Source: Ch67 sp964491665 (lineage in GTDB: Bacteria > Pseudomonadota > Gammaproteobacteria > Pseudomonadales > Ketobacteraceae). Taken from it: 44,852 bases of DNA. A program made the position numbers and the translations under genes. The notes under the pieces were generated by a model. The model saw nothing but the letters and a program-made list of their open reading frames with translations. It had not been told where the DNA came from and searched no databases. Shown here piece after piece: positions 16,701 through 24,939 of the stretch (positions are counted from its first letter, which is position 1; each line of letters opens with the position of its first letter). The stretch covers positions 1-44,852 of the forward strand of contig CAZBII010000017.1 of NCBI GenBank assembly GCA_964491665.1. Reading direction: 5' to 3'.

Positions 16701-17366
16701 ACGGTTGATCACGAGATTGTCGAGTTTGACCACCCTGTTCTGCAATCTCGACTGCATGATTGCGTGCCCCTGCAGGACATAATCTCCCGACAGACTGACA
16801 TCCAGATCAAAGTCACCTTGCAAGCTCAGCCGTTCGCTGTCCACCACAATGTCCAGCTGATCAATTGAAGTAGCGACTGACACCAGCTGCGATTCCCAGG
16901 AGGTGATGTCATAGACCATCTGGCCGTCGATTTTCGTATCGTCGATAACGCAAGCCGTAAACTGGATCACCATCAATCCAAGGCCGGTTGCCGGGTTGGT
17001 CCGATCATCGACATCAAGCCTGCCGGACTCACAAAGATCATCGTCGGAACTGCTGTCGTCGCTGGAATCGTTGGGCAAAACCACCTGCAGAAAATAGGGT
17101 TCGCGGTAGTAAGGGTCGACGGCTTCGACCGCGTTCGACACAACAAGCTGGACGACGCTATAGAAATTGGCAATGTAGCGGGGAAAGTTGGACTGGGTGA
17201 GCGTCGCGTCTGTTTCGCTGCCCGAGTAGACAATGTCCGGATAACTCCTGATGGTAAGCGAGCTATCGACCGGCCCACCGGCTTCTCGCCCGCCACCACC
17301 GCCCCCACCACAAGCCGCCAAAAAAAAAGCAGCCATTCCCAGTACACATACCTGTATGTATTTCAT
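13800..17366 (-). CDS. Very large secreted lipoprotein with Ig-like and FG-GAP/VCBS-type repeats
   Basis: The gene encodes 1188 residues starting with a lipoprotein signal (MAAFFLAAC, Cys19) followed by a Gly-rich linker. The N-terminal 320 residues are beta-rich with an acidic patch (DDSSSDDD). Residues of about 325-540 hold two Ig/cadherin-like units, for example GVISGVPELP of the putative-Ig type. The C-terminal 650 residues contain FG-GAP/VCBS-like Asp loops (DFDGDGDVELILV, DFDGDQEYDAF, FDGDNALEW), which usually bind calcium in beta-propellers. The ATG at 17366 is the one directly before the signal peptide. The gene is clearly more AT-rich than its neighbours, with more AAT, ATT and GAA codons, which suggests transfer or a different mutational history. 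A surface adhesin or carbohydrate-binding role is possible but unproven. Confidence 0.83.
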   Translation of the reverse strand: MKYIQVCVLGMAAFFLAACGGGGGGGREAGGPVDSSLTIRSYPDIVYSGSETDATLTQSNFPRYIANFYSVVQLVVSNAVEAVDPYYREPYFLQVVLPNDSSDDSSSDDDLCESGRLDVDDRTNPATGLGLMVIQFTACVIDDTKIDGQMVYDITSWESQLVSVATSIDQLDIVVDSERLSLQGDFDLDVSLSGDYVLQGHAIMQSRLQNRVVKLDNLVINRDDNAASVHAEMRDSVDGKVIVSSEMNSNPLVFTGGNGTQGILDFAAADNHSYYEPFITGFNLTLLNPALSQFELIGSFEPHAILDWPETVNQQPRILNSAPVSVDRNAMLTLNAQNHVSDPADLLLYSFRVVNAPAGCGHQIQQRDALSVELTFPCQGEHVLEITAADGTSAPVTRLVSIDVLPLPAVFENAGEVNVGRGEQLNVALNIVNDSLDGPFGFSIGHAPRGVTISSQGVISGVPELPLYERHGNISIQAIADNGRQSSIQFDASVSDSSADLDIVPFSESCENPIWGRIDGNSSVDYVCKWGNSYLIFELVAGQRVVSHVGRNFSETSRLQTMAIQDFDGDGDVELILVYADSIRVIEPVTDVEVGTASLARFSGLSSFLDVSLYPAETAMNGFVLQAGTRFFRYSMASGSVTSTFEAGTSLVKSAGNIDADAEPEFLMEDGRLYGFGSTTRNLTSLVGSRTAFIANVTGSAAGEIILVEGNTECSFPSQLLFSIHSASNLARISQASVQNPLGADVPWCPNIVFAKAMPDATADLYLQQSFSTTLYRFVYADGVLSAARTLEFGNAQLGNSLWRLPLVQNQLVQLRENAVALTDIDTGGMEIFSFTTGSNLQSAFGPVWDGSKILANYRTSHPAVNPLGFVEFDGDNALEWGTIDPALNAPAADVLVPQLAQTDGTAVALTRNMVDATVELQSVPAGTLIGQFVGNQSTFGVDRWTVSDFDGDQEYDAFRCGISSPAGSLSWYRMNSSQPVWTTDLVVNGAQSSCVAAILVGSSFGEEQRLAVLFRIFGGGAVLVMYDFVRGGIVEVGRYPIESAALKPHSMAVLDVAGDAAEEIVVYRDATSNASGSLSRFWVISVNTGQVRTFDVAVSDPVIQKNRAPGTQHLLLAGSYGNLFESPVSSRKLFSRLYEVSASDGGIVWQSNSLVGFMTEYGYYNLDPLRGGDKALVVTSKGLHFYH

Positions 17367-17536
17367 CGCTCCATCCCCAAAGATTTTCTTTACCTGATTC
17401 AACATGCGCGAGGGGCGCAAATGTCACCCCTCGCTATTTCTATCGCAAACTGCCCCTGTACAGTAGGCAGTCTTCGTTACCGAACGTGACCGCGCATTCC
17501 CCAACGAAGGCCACACCCGGTTGTACTCCACCAACC

Positions 17537-19006
17537 TTATTCTGCTGACTTGCCCCGCCACACCAGATCCAGCTCCCGCGCCGCCTTCACATCATCCAGC
17601 CGTCTCACGGGCTGGGTATAGGGCGCGCCTTTGACCAGATCCGGCGTCTCTTCCGCTTCCTTCTGGATTTTCACCATCGCTGCCACGAAGCCATCCAGCT
17701 CATCCGGCGTTTCGGTTTCGGTGGGCTCGATCAGCCAGCATTCCGGCACCAGCAGCGGGAAATAAGTGGTCGGTGCGTGGTAGCCGTAGTCCAGCATGCG
17801 CTTGGCGAAATCCATCGCCGTCACGTGCAGCTCCTTCGCCTGCTTGCTCAGCGTGATGATGAATTCGTGCGTGGCGCGACGATTCGGATATGCCGGCTGG
17901 AAACCGGCCTGCTCCGCTTTCTTCATCATGTAGTTGGCGTTCAGCGTGGAGAATTCACCCACGCGGTGCATGCCTTCACGGCCGAGTGTACTGGCGTAGA
18001 AAAATGCGCGCAGCAGCACGCCGGCGTTGCCCATGTAGGTGGACAGGTTGCCGATGGTGCCGGGAATATCTTTCTCGGTCAGCCAGCGATAAGTATCAAC
18101 ACCATTCACTGTTTCCTTGCCCACAATCGGCGTCGGCAGATACGGCAGCAGGCGCTCGCCCACACCCACCGGACCAGCGCCGGGGCCACCACCGCCGTGC
18201 GGCGTGGCGAAGGTTTTGTGCAGGTTCATGTGCAGCACGTCGAAGCCCATGTCGCCGGGACGCACCTTGCCCAGAATCGCGTTCAGGTTGGCGCCGTCGT
18301 AATACAGCAGACCACCGGCTTCATGCACCACCTGCGCGATGGTTTTGATGTTGCGCTCAAACACGCCACAGGTGGACGGGTTCGTCATCATCAGACCGGC
18401 GGTGTGCGGGCCGACCGCAGCTTTCAGCGCTTCAACATCCACATCACCTTCATCGTTCACCGGAATCTCGCGCACCTTGTAGCCGCACATGACGGCGGTG
18501 GCGGGATTGGTGCCGTGGGCGGCCGACGGAATCAGGATTTCCGTGCGCGCATGATCCTGGCGTGCTTCGTGATAGGCGCGAATCATGGCGACGCCGGCGA
18601 ATTCACCCTGTGCGCCCGCCATCGGCGTCAGCGACACGCCTTTCATGCCGGTGACATCCTTCAGCACTTCCTGCAGATCATGCAGGCAGGCCAGAAAACC
18701 CTGGCTGTGCTGCTGCGGCGCCAGCGGATGACGGCCGAGAAAACCCGGCAGCATAGCCCCACGGTGCGCACCGCGCGGGTTGTATTTCATGGTGCAGCTA
18801 CCCAGCGGGTAGAACATGGTGTCGATGCTGAAATTCTTGCGCGACAGGTTGGTGTAGTGACGCACCACCTGCATCTCGCCCACTTCCGGCAGCAGCGGTT
18901 TCTGTTTGCGACGCAGGTTCTGCGGAATGTCGCTGGCAGCGTTGGCGTTCAGCGGTGCCTGTGACGTGGCGCGACGACCGTTCTGGCTTCTTTCAAAAAT
19001 CAACAT
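17537..19006 (-). CDS. gcvPB: Glycine dehydrogenase (decarboxylating) subunit 2
   Basis: The 489-residue product is the PLP-binding half of the split P protein. NLHKTFATPHGGGGPG holds the lysine that forms the Schiff base, and TMKYNPR and FYPLGSCTM are family hallmarks. With GcvPA it decarboxylates glycine and passes the aminomethyl group to the lipoyl arm of GcvH. The ATG at 19006 is preceded at good distance by GAGGAA, so I prefer it over a TTG six bases upstream. It begins 10 bp after the gcvPA stop, and the two are surely co-translated. In Pseudomonas and E. coli the P protein is a single chain of about 950 residues. Confidence 0.97.
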   Translation of the reverse strand: MLIFERSQNGRRATSQAPLNANAASDIPQNLRRKQKPLLPEVGEMQVVRHYTNLSRKNFSIDTMFYPLGSCTMKYNPRGAHRGAMLPGFLGRHPLAPQQHSQGFLACLHDLQEVLKDVTGMKGVSLTPMAGAQGEFAGVAMIRAYHEARQDHARTEILIPSAAHGTNPATAVMCGYKVREIPVNDEGDVDVEALKAAVGPHTAGLMMTNPSTCGVFERNIKTIAQVVHEAGGLLYYDGANLNAILGKVRPGDMGFDVLHMNLHKTFATPHGGGGPGAGPVGVGERLLPYLPTPIVGKETVNGVDTYRWLTEKDIPGTIGNLSTYMGNAGVLLRAFFYASTLGREGMHRVGEFSTLNANYMMKKAEQAGFQPAYPNRRATHEFIITLSKQAKELHVTAMDFAKRMLDYGYHAPTTYFPLLVPECWLIEPTETETPDELDGFVAAMVKIQKEAEETPDLVKGAPYTQPVRRLDDVKAARELDLVWRGKSAE

Positions 19007-19016
19007 GTTCAATTCC

Positions 19017-20375
19017 TCACTTCAGCACAGCGGCCAGGGCAGCGGCGTATTTTTCCAGATCCGCAGCCGTCTTGGTTTCAGTCGCACACAGCAGAATGCA
19101 GTTTTCCAGCGCAGGATAGAACGCGCCCAGATCCACACCGCCCTGGATTTTGTGCGCTGCGAGTTGCTGCAGCACATCACCGGCCTTGCGCGGAACCTGA
19201 ATCACCGCCTCATGAAAATTCGGTGCGCTGAACAGTTTTTTCACGCCCGGAATGGCAGTGAGCTTCGCAACCAGCGCCTGCGTGTTGGCATGGGAATTTT
19301 CCGCCACGCGCTGCAAGCCGTCGGCGCCCAGCAGGCTCATGTAAATGGTGGCAGCGGTCATCGCCAGGCCCTGGTTGGTACAGATGTTGGACGTCGCTTT
19401 CGAACGGCGGATGTGCTGCTCGCGCGCCTGCAGGGTCAGTGCAAAACCGGGGCGGCCTTCAAGATCCACCGTGCGGCCGATGATGCGGCCCGGCATCTGG
19501 CGCACATGCTCCATCTTGCAGGTGATGAAACCGAAATATGGCCCGCCGGACGACAGCGGCACACCCAGCGGCTGACCTTCGCCTGTCGCGATGTCAGCAC
19601 CTTTGCTGCCCCATTCACCCGGCGGCGTCAGGATTGCCAGCGACGTCGGATTCACCGATGCAATCACCAGCAGGTTATTGGCGTGCGCCCAGTCGGTCAG
19701 CGCGTGCACGTCTTCCAGTGCACCGAAGAAGTTGGGCTGCTGGATCACCAGTGCGGCAAAATCCTGGCCTTCGTACTGCTTCAGCGCGCTCAGGTCGGTG
19801 ACACCGGTGGCGCTGTCGAATGGCACTTCCACCAGTTCAATGTCCTGGTTGTGCACGATGTTGCGGGTGGCGCTGCGATACAGCGGATTCACGCTCTGCA
19901 ACAGCAGCGCTTTTTTCGATTTGGATTTGCGGTTGGCGCGCACTGCCATCAGCACCGCTTCCGACAGACCCGAGCCGCCGTCATACAGCGACGCGTTCGA
20001 CACATCCATGGCATTCAGGTGCGCGATCATCGACTGGTATTCGTAGATCACCTGCAGCGTGCCCTGGCTGGCTTCCGCCTGATAGGGTGTGTACGCGGTG
20101 TAGAACTCTCCCCGCGCCGCAATTTCCCACACCGCCGCCGGAATGTGATGCTCGTAGGCACCGGCGCCGATGAAACACAGATTGCCGCTGTCCTGCGCGG
20201 CGCGATCGCTCATGATGCGCAGGGTTTCCATTTCGCTCTTGCCGGGCGGCACCTGCTGCAGCGGTTGCGCGATGATGTCGCGGGGAATTTCATCGAACAG
20301 GTCGTCGATGCTGTTCACGCCAATGGTGTCGAGCATGCGCCGGACGTCGGCATCGGTATGGGGAATGTAGGGCAT
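19017..20375 (-). CDS. gcvPA: Glycine dehydrogenase (decarboxylating) subunit 1
   Basis: At 452 residues it is full length for the N-terminal half of the split P protein. It begins MPYIPHTDADVRRMLDTIGV, and the middle has the conserved FIGAGAYEHHIPAAV and TAYTPYQAEASQGTLQ. Together with GcvPB it forms the heterotetrameric P protein of the glycine cleavage system. It lies downstream of gcvH, with an 84-bp gap that contains a terminator-like hairpin, so its expression may be lower than that of gcvTH. The ATG at 20375 follows GAGAGACACC, an acceptable ribosome site. Confidence 0.97.
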   Translation of the reverse strand: MPYIPHTDADVRRMLDTIGVNSIDDLFDEIPRDIIAQPLQQVPPGKSEMETLRIMSDRAAQDSGNLCFIGAGAYEHHIPAAVWEIAARGEFYTAYTPYQAEASQGTLQVIYEYQSMIAHLNAMDVSNASLYDGGSGLSEAVLMAVRANRKSKSKKALLLQSVNPLYRSATRNIVHNQDIELVEVPFDSATGVTDLSALKQYEGQDFAALVIQQPNFFGALEDVHALTDWAHANNLLVIASVNPTSLAILTPPGEWGSKGADIATGEGQPLGVPLSSGGPYFGFITCKMEHVRQMPGRIIGRTVDLEGRPGFALTLQAREQHIRRSKATSNICTNQGLAMTAATIYMSLLGADGLQRVAENSHANTQALVAKLTAIPGVKKLFSAPNFHEAVIQVPRKAGDVLQQLAAHKIQGGVDLGAFYPALENCILLCATETKTAADLEKYAAALAAVLK

Positions 20376-20398
20376 GGTGTCTCTCGTGCAAGGGTGCA

Positions 20399-20429
20399 GA
20401 AAAGAAAAACCCGGACATGGGGTTCCGGG
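20399..20429 (-). terminator. Intrinsic terminator-like hairpin between gcvH and gcvPA
   Basis: On the minus strand CCCGGA (20429-20424) pairs with TCCGGG (20415-20410) across an 8-base loop, followed by TTTTTCTTTTC. It sits inside the gcv gene run, so it may reduce read-through from gcvTH into gcvPAB. Confidence 0.7.
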
Positions 20430-20459
20430 CTTTTGTCAGTCCGTGGTGGAAATACGAAC

Positions 20460-20846
20460 TTACTCGTCTTCCAGACGGGCCTGATATTCGTCGGCAGTCA
20501 GCAGGCTGTCCAGCTCGGCTTCATCAGCAATCTCGATCTTGAACAGCCAGCCGCTGCCGTAGCAGTCGCTGTTCACTTTTTCCGGTTCGCCTTCCAGCAG
20601 TTCGTTCACTGCAACAATTTCACCGGAAACCGGCGCATAAATGTCGGAGGCCGCCTTCACCGATTCCACCACGCCAGCTTCATCACCGGCCGCCACGTTC
20701 TGGCCCACATCCGGCAGTTCCACGTAAACCAGATCACCCATCGCAGCCTGGGCGTGGTCGGTGATGCCAACAATGGCAATGCCATCTTCCACACGGACCC
20801 ACTCGTGGGAGGCGCGGTATTTCAGTTCGGCTGGGATGTCGCTCAT
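20460..20846 (-). CDS. gcvH: Glycine cleavage system H protein
   Basis: The 128-residue carrier protein is full length. The lipoylated lysine is Lys64 in GVVESVKAASD, and the N-terminal LKYRASHEWVR and the GITDHAQAAMGD segment are characteristic. It shuttles the aminomethyl group between the P protein, GcvT and lipoamide dehydrogenase. It lies 51 bp downstream of gcvT and is followed by a terminator-like hairpin. No lpd gene is in the window, so the L protein is presumably shared with other 2-oxoacid dehydrogenases. Confidence 0.98.
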   Translation of the reverse strand: MSDIPAELKYRASHEWVRVEDGIAIVGITDHAQAAMGDLVYVELPDVGQNVAAGDEAGVVESVKAASDIYAPVSGEIVAVNELLEGEPEKVNSDCYGSGWLFKIEIADEAELDSLLTADEYQARLEDE

Positions 20847-20897
20847 GTGATTTCCTCGGGATTGCTACAGCAGTTCAGAATTCAGTTATGGATTGGT

Positions 20898-21983
20898 TCA
20901 GGCGTAGACTTTCTTGCCGTTGCGGACGAAGGGTGGCCGCACCACGGTGACGTCGTTGAGCTTGCCCCGGATGTCCACCTGCGCGGTGGCACCGGTGGCG
21001 GCAGGAACCCGCGCCAGGGCAATAGAATAGCCCAAAGTCGGCGAAAAAGTCCCGCTGGTGATCTCTCCCTCGCCGGCGCCGGCCACTACCACTTTCTGGT
21101 GACCGCGCAGCACGCCGCGCGCTTCCATCACCAGTCCCACCAGCTTGCGTGGCACGCCGGCGGCTTTCTGTTTTTCCAGTGCGGCGCGGCCGATGAAATC
21201 GCGGCTGGCCGGTTCCCAGGCGATGGTCCAGCCCATGCCGGCTTCCAGGGGAGAAATGGATTCGTCCATGTCGGAACCGTACAGGTTCATGCCGGCTTCC
21301 AGACGCAGGGTGTCGCGGGCGCCAAGACCGCAGGCGCGTACGCCAGCGGCAGTGAGCTGTTCCCAGAACGCCGGAGCCTGTGCGTTGGGCAGCATGATTT
21401 CCAGACCGTCTTCGCCGGTGTAGCCGGTGCGGGCGATGAACCAGTCGCCGGCGGGCAGCCCCTGAAAGACCGCCAGGTTGCGGATCAGGCTGGCGCGGGG
21501 TTCGCCCAGCAGCTGCGCGGTTTTCTCGCGGGCGTTGGGGCCCTGCACGGCGATCATGGCGAAGTCGGGACGTTCAGTGATGGTGACGTCGAAGCCGGCG
21601 GACTGTTTCTGCATCCAGGCCAGATCCTTCTCGCGGGTGGAGCAGTTCACCACCACCCGGTACCAGCCTTCCATGTTGTAAACGATCAGGTCGTCGATGA
21701 CGCCACCGTTGTCGTTCAGCATGCCGCTGTACAGCGCCTTGCCGGGGCTGGTGAGTTTGGCCACGTCGCTGGCCAGCAGCTTCTGCAGATACGCCTGGGC
21801 GCCGCTGCCGGTAACGTCCACCACCGTCATGTGGGACACGTCGAACATGCCGGCGTCATTGCGCACGGCGTGGTGCTCTTCAATCTGGGAACCGTAATGG
21901 ATGGGCATGTCCCAGCCGCCGAAATCCACCATCTTGGCGCCGGCGGAGACGTGGGTCTGGTAAAGGGCGGTGCGGTGTCCCAT
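20898..21983 (-). CDS. gcvT: Aminomethyltransferase (glycine cleavage T protein)
   Basis: The 361-residue protein matches the usual GcvT length. The folate-binding N-terminal domain shows FGGWDMPIHYGSQIEEH and FDVSHMTVVDVTG. The centre has RTGYTGEDGLEIM, and the C-terminal barrel has GEITSGTFSPTLGYSIALAR. It releases ammonia and transfers the one-carbon unit to tetrahydrofolate. It is the first gene of the gcv run, with a good sigma-70 promoter just upstream and a short leader. The ATG at 21983 has AGGAGCC as ribosome site. No room for a glycine riboswitch is left between promoter and start. Confidence 0.98.
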   Translation of the reverse strand: MGHRTALYQTHVSAGAKMVDFGGWDMPIHYGSQIEEHHAVRNDAGMFDVSHMTVVDVTGSGAQAYLQKLLASDVAKLTSPGKALYSGMLNDNGGVIDDLIVYNMEGWYRVVVNCSTREKDLAWMQKQSAGFDVTITERPDFAMIAVQGPNAREKTAQLLGEPRASLIRNLAVFQGLPAGDWFIARTGYTGEDGLEIMLPNAQAPAFWEQLTAAGVRACGLGARDTLRLEAGMNLYGSDMDESISPLEAGMGWTIAWEPASRDFIGRAALEKQKAAGVPRKLVGLVMEARGVLRGHQKVVVAGAGEGEITSGTFSPTLGYSIALARVPAATGATAQVDIRGKLNDVTVVRPPFVRNGKKVYA

Positions 21984-22016
21984 GAATGGCTCCTGAAGCC
22001 GGTCGAAAGTGGCACG

Positions 22017-22045
22017 ATTGTACCAACATCAATCAGCACGGTAAA
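22017..22045 (-). promoter_or_regulatory. Sigma-70 promoter of gcvT
   Basis: On the minus strand the -35 element TTTACC (22045-22040) is 17 bp from the -10 element TACAAT (22022-22017). The predicted start near 22010 gives a leader of about 27 nt before the gcvT ATG. Confidence 0.68.
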
Positions 22046-22162
22046 TGTAAAGGACGCAAGGGTGTTTTTGGGTGTGGAATGGGTGCGCATTGTAGCGGGC
22101 CGGCGCGCCAGGGGAAAGCCAGGCTGACCGGCAGCGCTCATCGGGTCAGTGTCGGGCAGCTA

Positions 22163-23818
22163 TCAGTTATCCGAGCGCCGCACCAGCACGGCCACCGGCA
22201 CCAGCCCCACCAGCACCAGGGTCAGGCCCGGCAGGGCCGCCTGCTGCCAGAGTCCTTCAGCCGTCATTTCGTGGATGCGGATGGCCAGCGTGTCCCAACC
22301 GAACGGCCGCATCAGCAGGGTCGCCGGCATTTCCTTCATCACGTCCACAAACACCAGCAGACCGGCAGTGAGCAGTCCCGGCGCCAGCATGGGCAGGTAG
22401 ATACGGCGGACGATTTCCCACTGGCGCGCGCCCAGAATCGCAGCCGCCTCGGGAATGGAGGGACGGACCCGCTCCAGACTGGTTTCCACCGGCCCGAACG
22501 CCGCGGCGAGGAAGCGGGTGAGATAGGCCAGCAGCAGACCCAGCAGGCCACCGACGAACACCGGCTGCACCTCCCAGCCCAGGGCCGTCTGCAGGCGGGC
22601 GGCGCCATCATCCAGATAGTTGAAGCTGAGCATGATGCCCACCGCCAGCACCGAGCCGGGCAGCGCATACCCCAGCGTGGCCAGCCGCACCAGCAATTTG
22701 GCGAACAGGCCGGCATAACGGCGCCGGAAATAGGCCAGCAGAAACGCCGCCGCCACCGTCAGCAGTGCCGCCGCCACCCCCAGTCCCAGCGTGTGCAGCA
22801 CCAGAGCGACATAGCGTGCGTCCAGACCCTGCCACGCCCCCCGCGCCACCCACACCAGCAGCTGCAGCACCGGAATACCGAACGCCAGCAGGAACACCAG
22901 AGCGCAATAGCCGGTGACGAGCCAGGCCCGCGCGCCAGTCAGCCGGGTGCGGTGCAGCAGCGCCTTGCGTCGCGCCGACTGGTAATAGCGGGCATCACCC
23001 CGCGCCTTGCGTTCCAGAAACAGGCCCGCCAGCACGATCAGCAGCAGCAGCGAGGCCAGCTGCGCCGCCGCCTGCAGATTGAAGAAGCCGTACCAGGCCT
23101 TGTAGATCGCGGTGGTGAAGGTGTCGTAATTGAAAACCGAGACCGCGCCGAAATCCGCCAGCGTTTCCATCAGCGCCAGCGCCACCCCGGCGGCAATTGA
23201 CGGCCGCGCCATCGGCAGCGCCACCCGGAAAAAGCCGCGCCACGGACTCAGCCCCAGCACCCGCGCCGCTTCCAGCGGTTCCCGCCCCTGCGCCAGAAAG
23301 GCACTGCGGGCCAGCATATAAACATAGGGATAGAACACCAGCGCCAGCACCGTGATGACGGCGCCGGTGCCGCGAAAACTGAACGAGGCGCCGCGTCCGA
23401 ACCATTCCCGCAGCTGCGACTGCACCGGCCCGGCCCAGTCCAGCAGACCCACCAGCACGAAGGCCATGACATAGGCCGGCACCGCCAGCGGCAGCATCAG
23501 CGCCACATCGAACAGCTTGCGGCCGGGAAACTGGCAGGTGGCCGTCAGCCAGGCCAGCGACACCCCCAGCACCAGCACACTCGCCCCCACTCCCAGCACC
23601 AGCACCAGCGTGTTGGTCAGCAGACGCGCCAGCTGGGTCTGCGCCAGATGGCTCCAGATGTCGGTCTGCACCGTGCCCCAGTTCAGCGCCAGCACCAGCA
23701 GCGGTGCCGCCACCATCAACGCCAGCAGCACCGCGCACAGACGCAACAGCCCGATCCGCTGCAACGGACCGGGCTGTGTTGTCATGGCTGAATGTTCCAG
23801 CGCGGCAGCAACGCTCAT
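22163..23818 (-). CDS. fbpB: Ferric iron ABC transporter permease (FbpB/HitB type)
   Basis: The 551-residue protein has about twelve membrane segments in two homologous halves, as in FbpB, SfuB and HitB. Each half has the cytoplasmic EAA loop that contacts the ATPase: EAARVLGLSPWRGFFRVALP in the first and EAAAILGARQWEIVRRIYLP in the second. It moves iron delivered by FbpA across the inner membrane. The ATG at 23818 lies 9 bp after the fbpA stop, but a second ATG at 23785 is equally plausible. No ATPase gene (fbpC) follows, so the transporter must borrow one from elsewhere in the genome. Confidence 0.92.
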   Translation of the reverse strand: MSVAAALEHSAMTTQPGPLQRIGLLRLCAVLLALMVAAPLLVLALNWGTVQTDIWSHLAQTQLARLLTNTLVLVLGVGASVLVLGVSLAWLTATCQFPGRKLFDVALMLPLAVPAYVMAFVLVGLLDWAGPVQSQLREWFGRGASFSFRGTGAVITVLALVFYPYVYMLARSAFLAQGREPLEAARVLGLSPWRGFFRVALPMARPSIAAGVALALMETLADFGAVSVFNYDTFTTAIYKAWYGFFNLQAAAQLASLLLLIVLAGLFLERKARGDARYYQSARRKALLHRTRLTGARAWLVTGYCALVFLLAFGIPVLQLLVWVARGAWQGLDARYVALVLHTLGLGVAAALLTVAAAFLLAYFRRRYAGLFAKLLVRLATLGYALPGSVLAVGIMLSFNYLDDGAARLQTALGWEVQPVFVGGLLGLLLAYLTRFLAAAFGPVETSLERVRPSIPEAAAILGARQWEIVRRIYLPMLAPGLLTAGLLVFVDVMKEMPATLLMRPFGWDTLAIRIHEMTAEGLWQQAALPGLTLVLVGLVPVAVLVRRSDN

Positions 23819-23827
23819 GGGCGGAAA

Positions 23828-24847
23828 TTACAGGTAGCCGGCGCGGTCCATCAGCTTGACCGCCTCCACCTGACGCTTGCCCGCCACTTCCACGTTCAGG
23901 TCGTCGGCCTTGTAATCACCCCAGGCTTCCACCAGCGGGTCCCACTTGGTGTTATCGTTCACCGGATATTCCATGTTGAGGGCGGCGAAAATGCGCTGGG
24001 CCTGACCCTTCGCCAGCCACTCCAGCAGTTTCTGCGCTGCCTCGGGATGCTTGGCGTATTTGGTCACGCCCGCGCCGGACACATTCACATGCACGCCGGT
24101 GGTGTCCTGGTTGGGCCAGAACAGTTTGGCAGGCAGATTGCCCTTCTCATGCTGCAGACGGCCGAAATAGTAGGTGTTGACGATGCCCACATCGCACTGG
24201 CCGGCGGCAATCGCCTCAATCAGCGCGGTATCGTTGGCGAACACGTCCGTGGCCAGATTATCGACCCAGCCTTTCACGATCTGCTCGGTTTTCGCTTCGC
24301 CGTGCCGCTCGATCAGGGTCGCCACCAGCGACTGGTTGTACACCTTCTTCGACGTGCGCAGACACAGGCGGCCTTCCCACTTCTTGTCCGCCAGATCTTC
24401 ATAGGTCGACAGCTCGGACGGCTTCACCCGCTCGGTGGAATAGACAATGGTGCGCGCCCGCAGCGACAGACCAAACCAGCGGTTCTGCGAATCCTGGTAT
24501 TTGGCGGGAACGGCGTCTTCCAGCACGTCGGACTGAATTGGCCGGAACAGACCCTTCTCGGCGGCGATCCACAGGTTGCCGGCATCGACGGTGATCATCA
24601 TGTCGGCCGGGGTGCGCTCGCCTTCCGCTTCCAGCCGCGCAATCAGCGGGCCTTCGGCATCGGTAATGAACGAGATTTTGGTACCGGTTTCCTTGGTGTA
24701 CTGGTCGAACAGCGGCTTGATCAGCTGCTCGGCACGGGCGGAATACACCACCAGTTCATCGGCCGCCAGCGCCACGTTGCCCAGCGCCAGCGTCGCCAGC
24801 ACGCCCATCCAACCCGCGACCTTCCGGCTGTACTGCCTGAAATCCAT
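23828..24847 (-). CDS. fbpA: Ferric iron-binding periplasmic protein (FbpA/HitA type)
   Basis: The 339-residue protein has a signal peptide cleaved near NVALA-ADE and the transferrin-like binding-protein fold. ELVVYSARAEQLIKPLFDQY opens the mature chain, and IVNTYYFGRLQHEKG carries the adjacent tyrosines that bind ferric iron in this family. It collects Fe(III) in the periplasm for the FbpB permease encoded next. The ATG at 24847 follows GCAAGAGGTG. A promoter overlapping a Fur-like box lies about 40 bp upstream, so induction under iron starvation is likely. Confidence 0.93.
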   Translation of the reverse strand: MDFRQYSRKVAGWMGVLATLALGNVALAADELVVYSARAEQLIKPLFDQYTKETGTKISFITDAEGPLIARLEAEGERTPADMMITVDAGNLWIAAEKGLFRPIQSDVLEDAVPAKYQDSQNRWFGLSLRARTIVYSTERVKPSELSTYEDLADKKWEGRLCLRTSKKVYNQSLVATLIERHGEAKTEQIVKGWVDNLATDVFANDTALIEAIAAGQCDVGIVNTYYFGRLQHEKGNLPAKLFWPNQDTTGVHVNVSGAGVTKYAKHPEAAQKLLEWLAKGQAQRIFAALNMEYPVNDNTKWDPLVEAWGDYKADDLNVEVAGKRQVEAVKLMDRAGYL

Positions 24848-24883
24848 GCCACACCTCTTGCTTCACAGAAACGGGAAAATTTT

Positions 24884-24902
24884 ACAGATGATAATTTGTT
24901 TC
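24884..24902. promoter_or_regulatory. Fur-like box over the fbpA promoter
   Basis: The core ATGATAAT at 24888-24895 is identical to the centre of the Fur consensus GATAATGATAATCATTATC, and the right side is a degenerate match (TTGTTTC), about 11 of 19 positions overall. It covers the -10 element, as expected for iron repression. Confidence 0.55.
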
Positions 24903-24915
24903 ACTTGCAGATCAA
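24888..24915 (-). promoter_or_regulatory. Sigma-70 promoter of fbpA
   Basis: Minus-strand -35 TTGATC (24915-24910) and -10 TATCAT (24893-24888) are 16 bp apart. The predicted start near 24881 gives a leader of about 34 nt before the fbpA ATG. Confidence 0.6.
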
Positions 24916-24939
24916 TCTTTTTTCGATTTGACGCGCTAA

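Noticed and set aside
22090..22120. Second TACAAT promoter farther upstream of gcvT
   Set aside because: The -35 match is poor (TTTCCC) and a better promoter lies closer to the gene.
18906..22127. A plus-strand open frame of 1073 codons opposite the glycine cleavage genes
   Set aside because: All four gcv genes on the minus strand are full length with family motifs; the frame is an antisense shadow.
21984..22162. Glycine riboswitch upstream of gcvT
   Set aside because: The best promoter leaves only about 27 nt of leader, and no tandem glycine-aptamer core sequence is visible on either strand.
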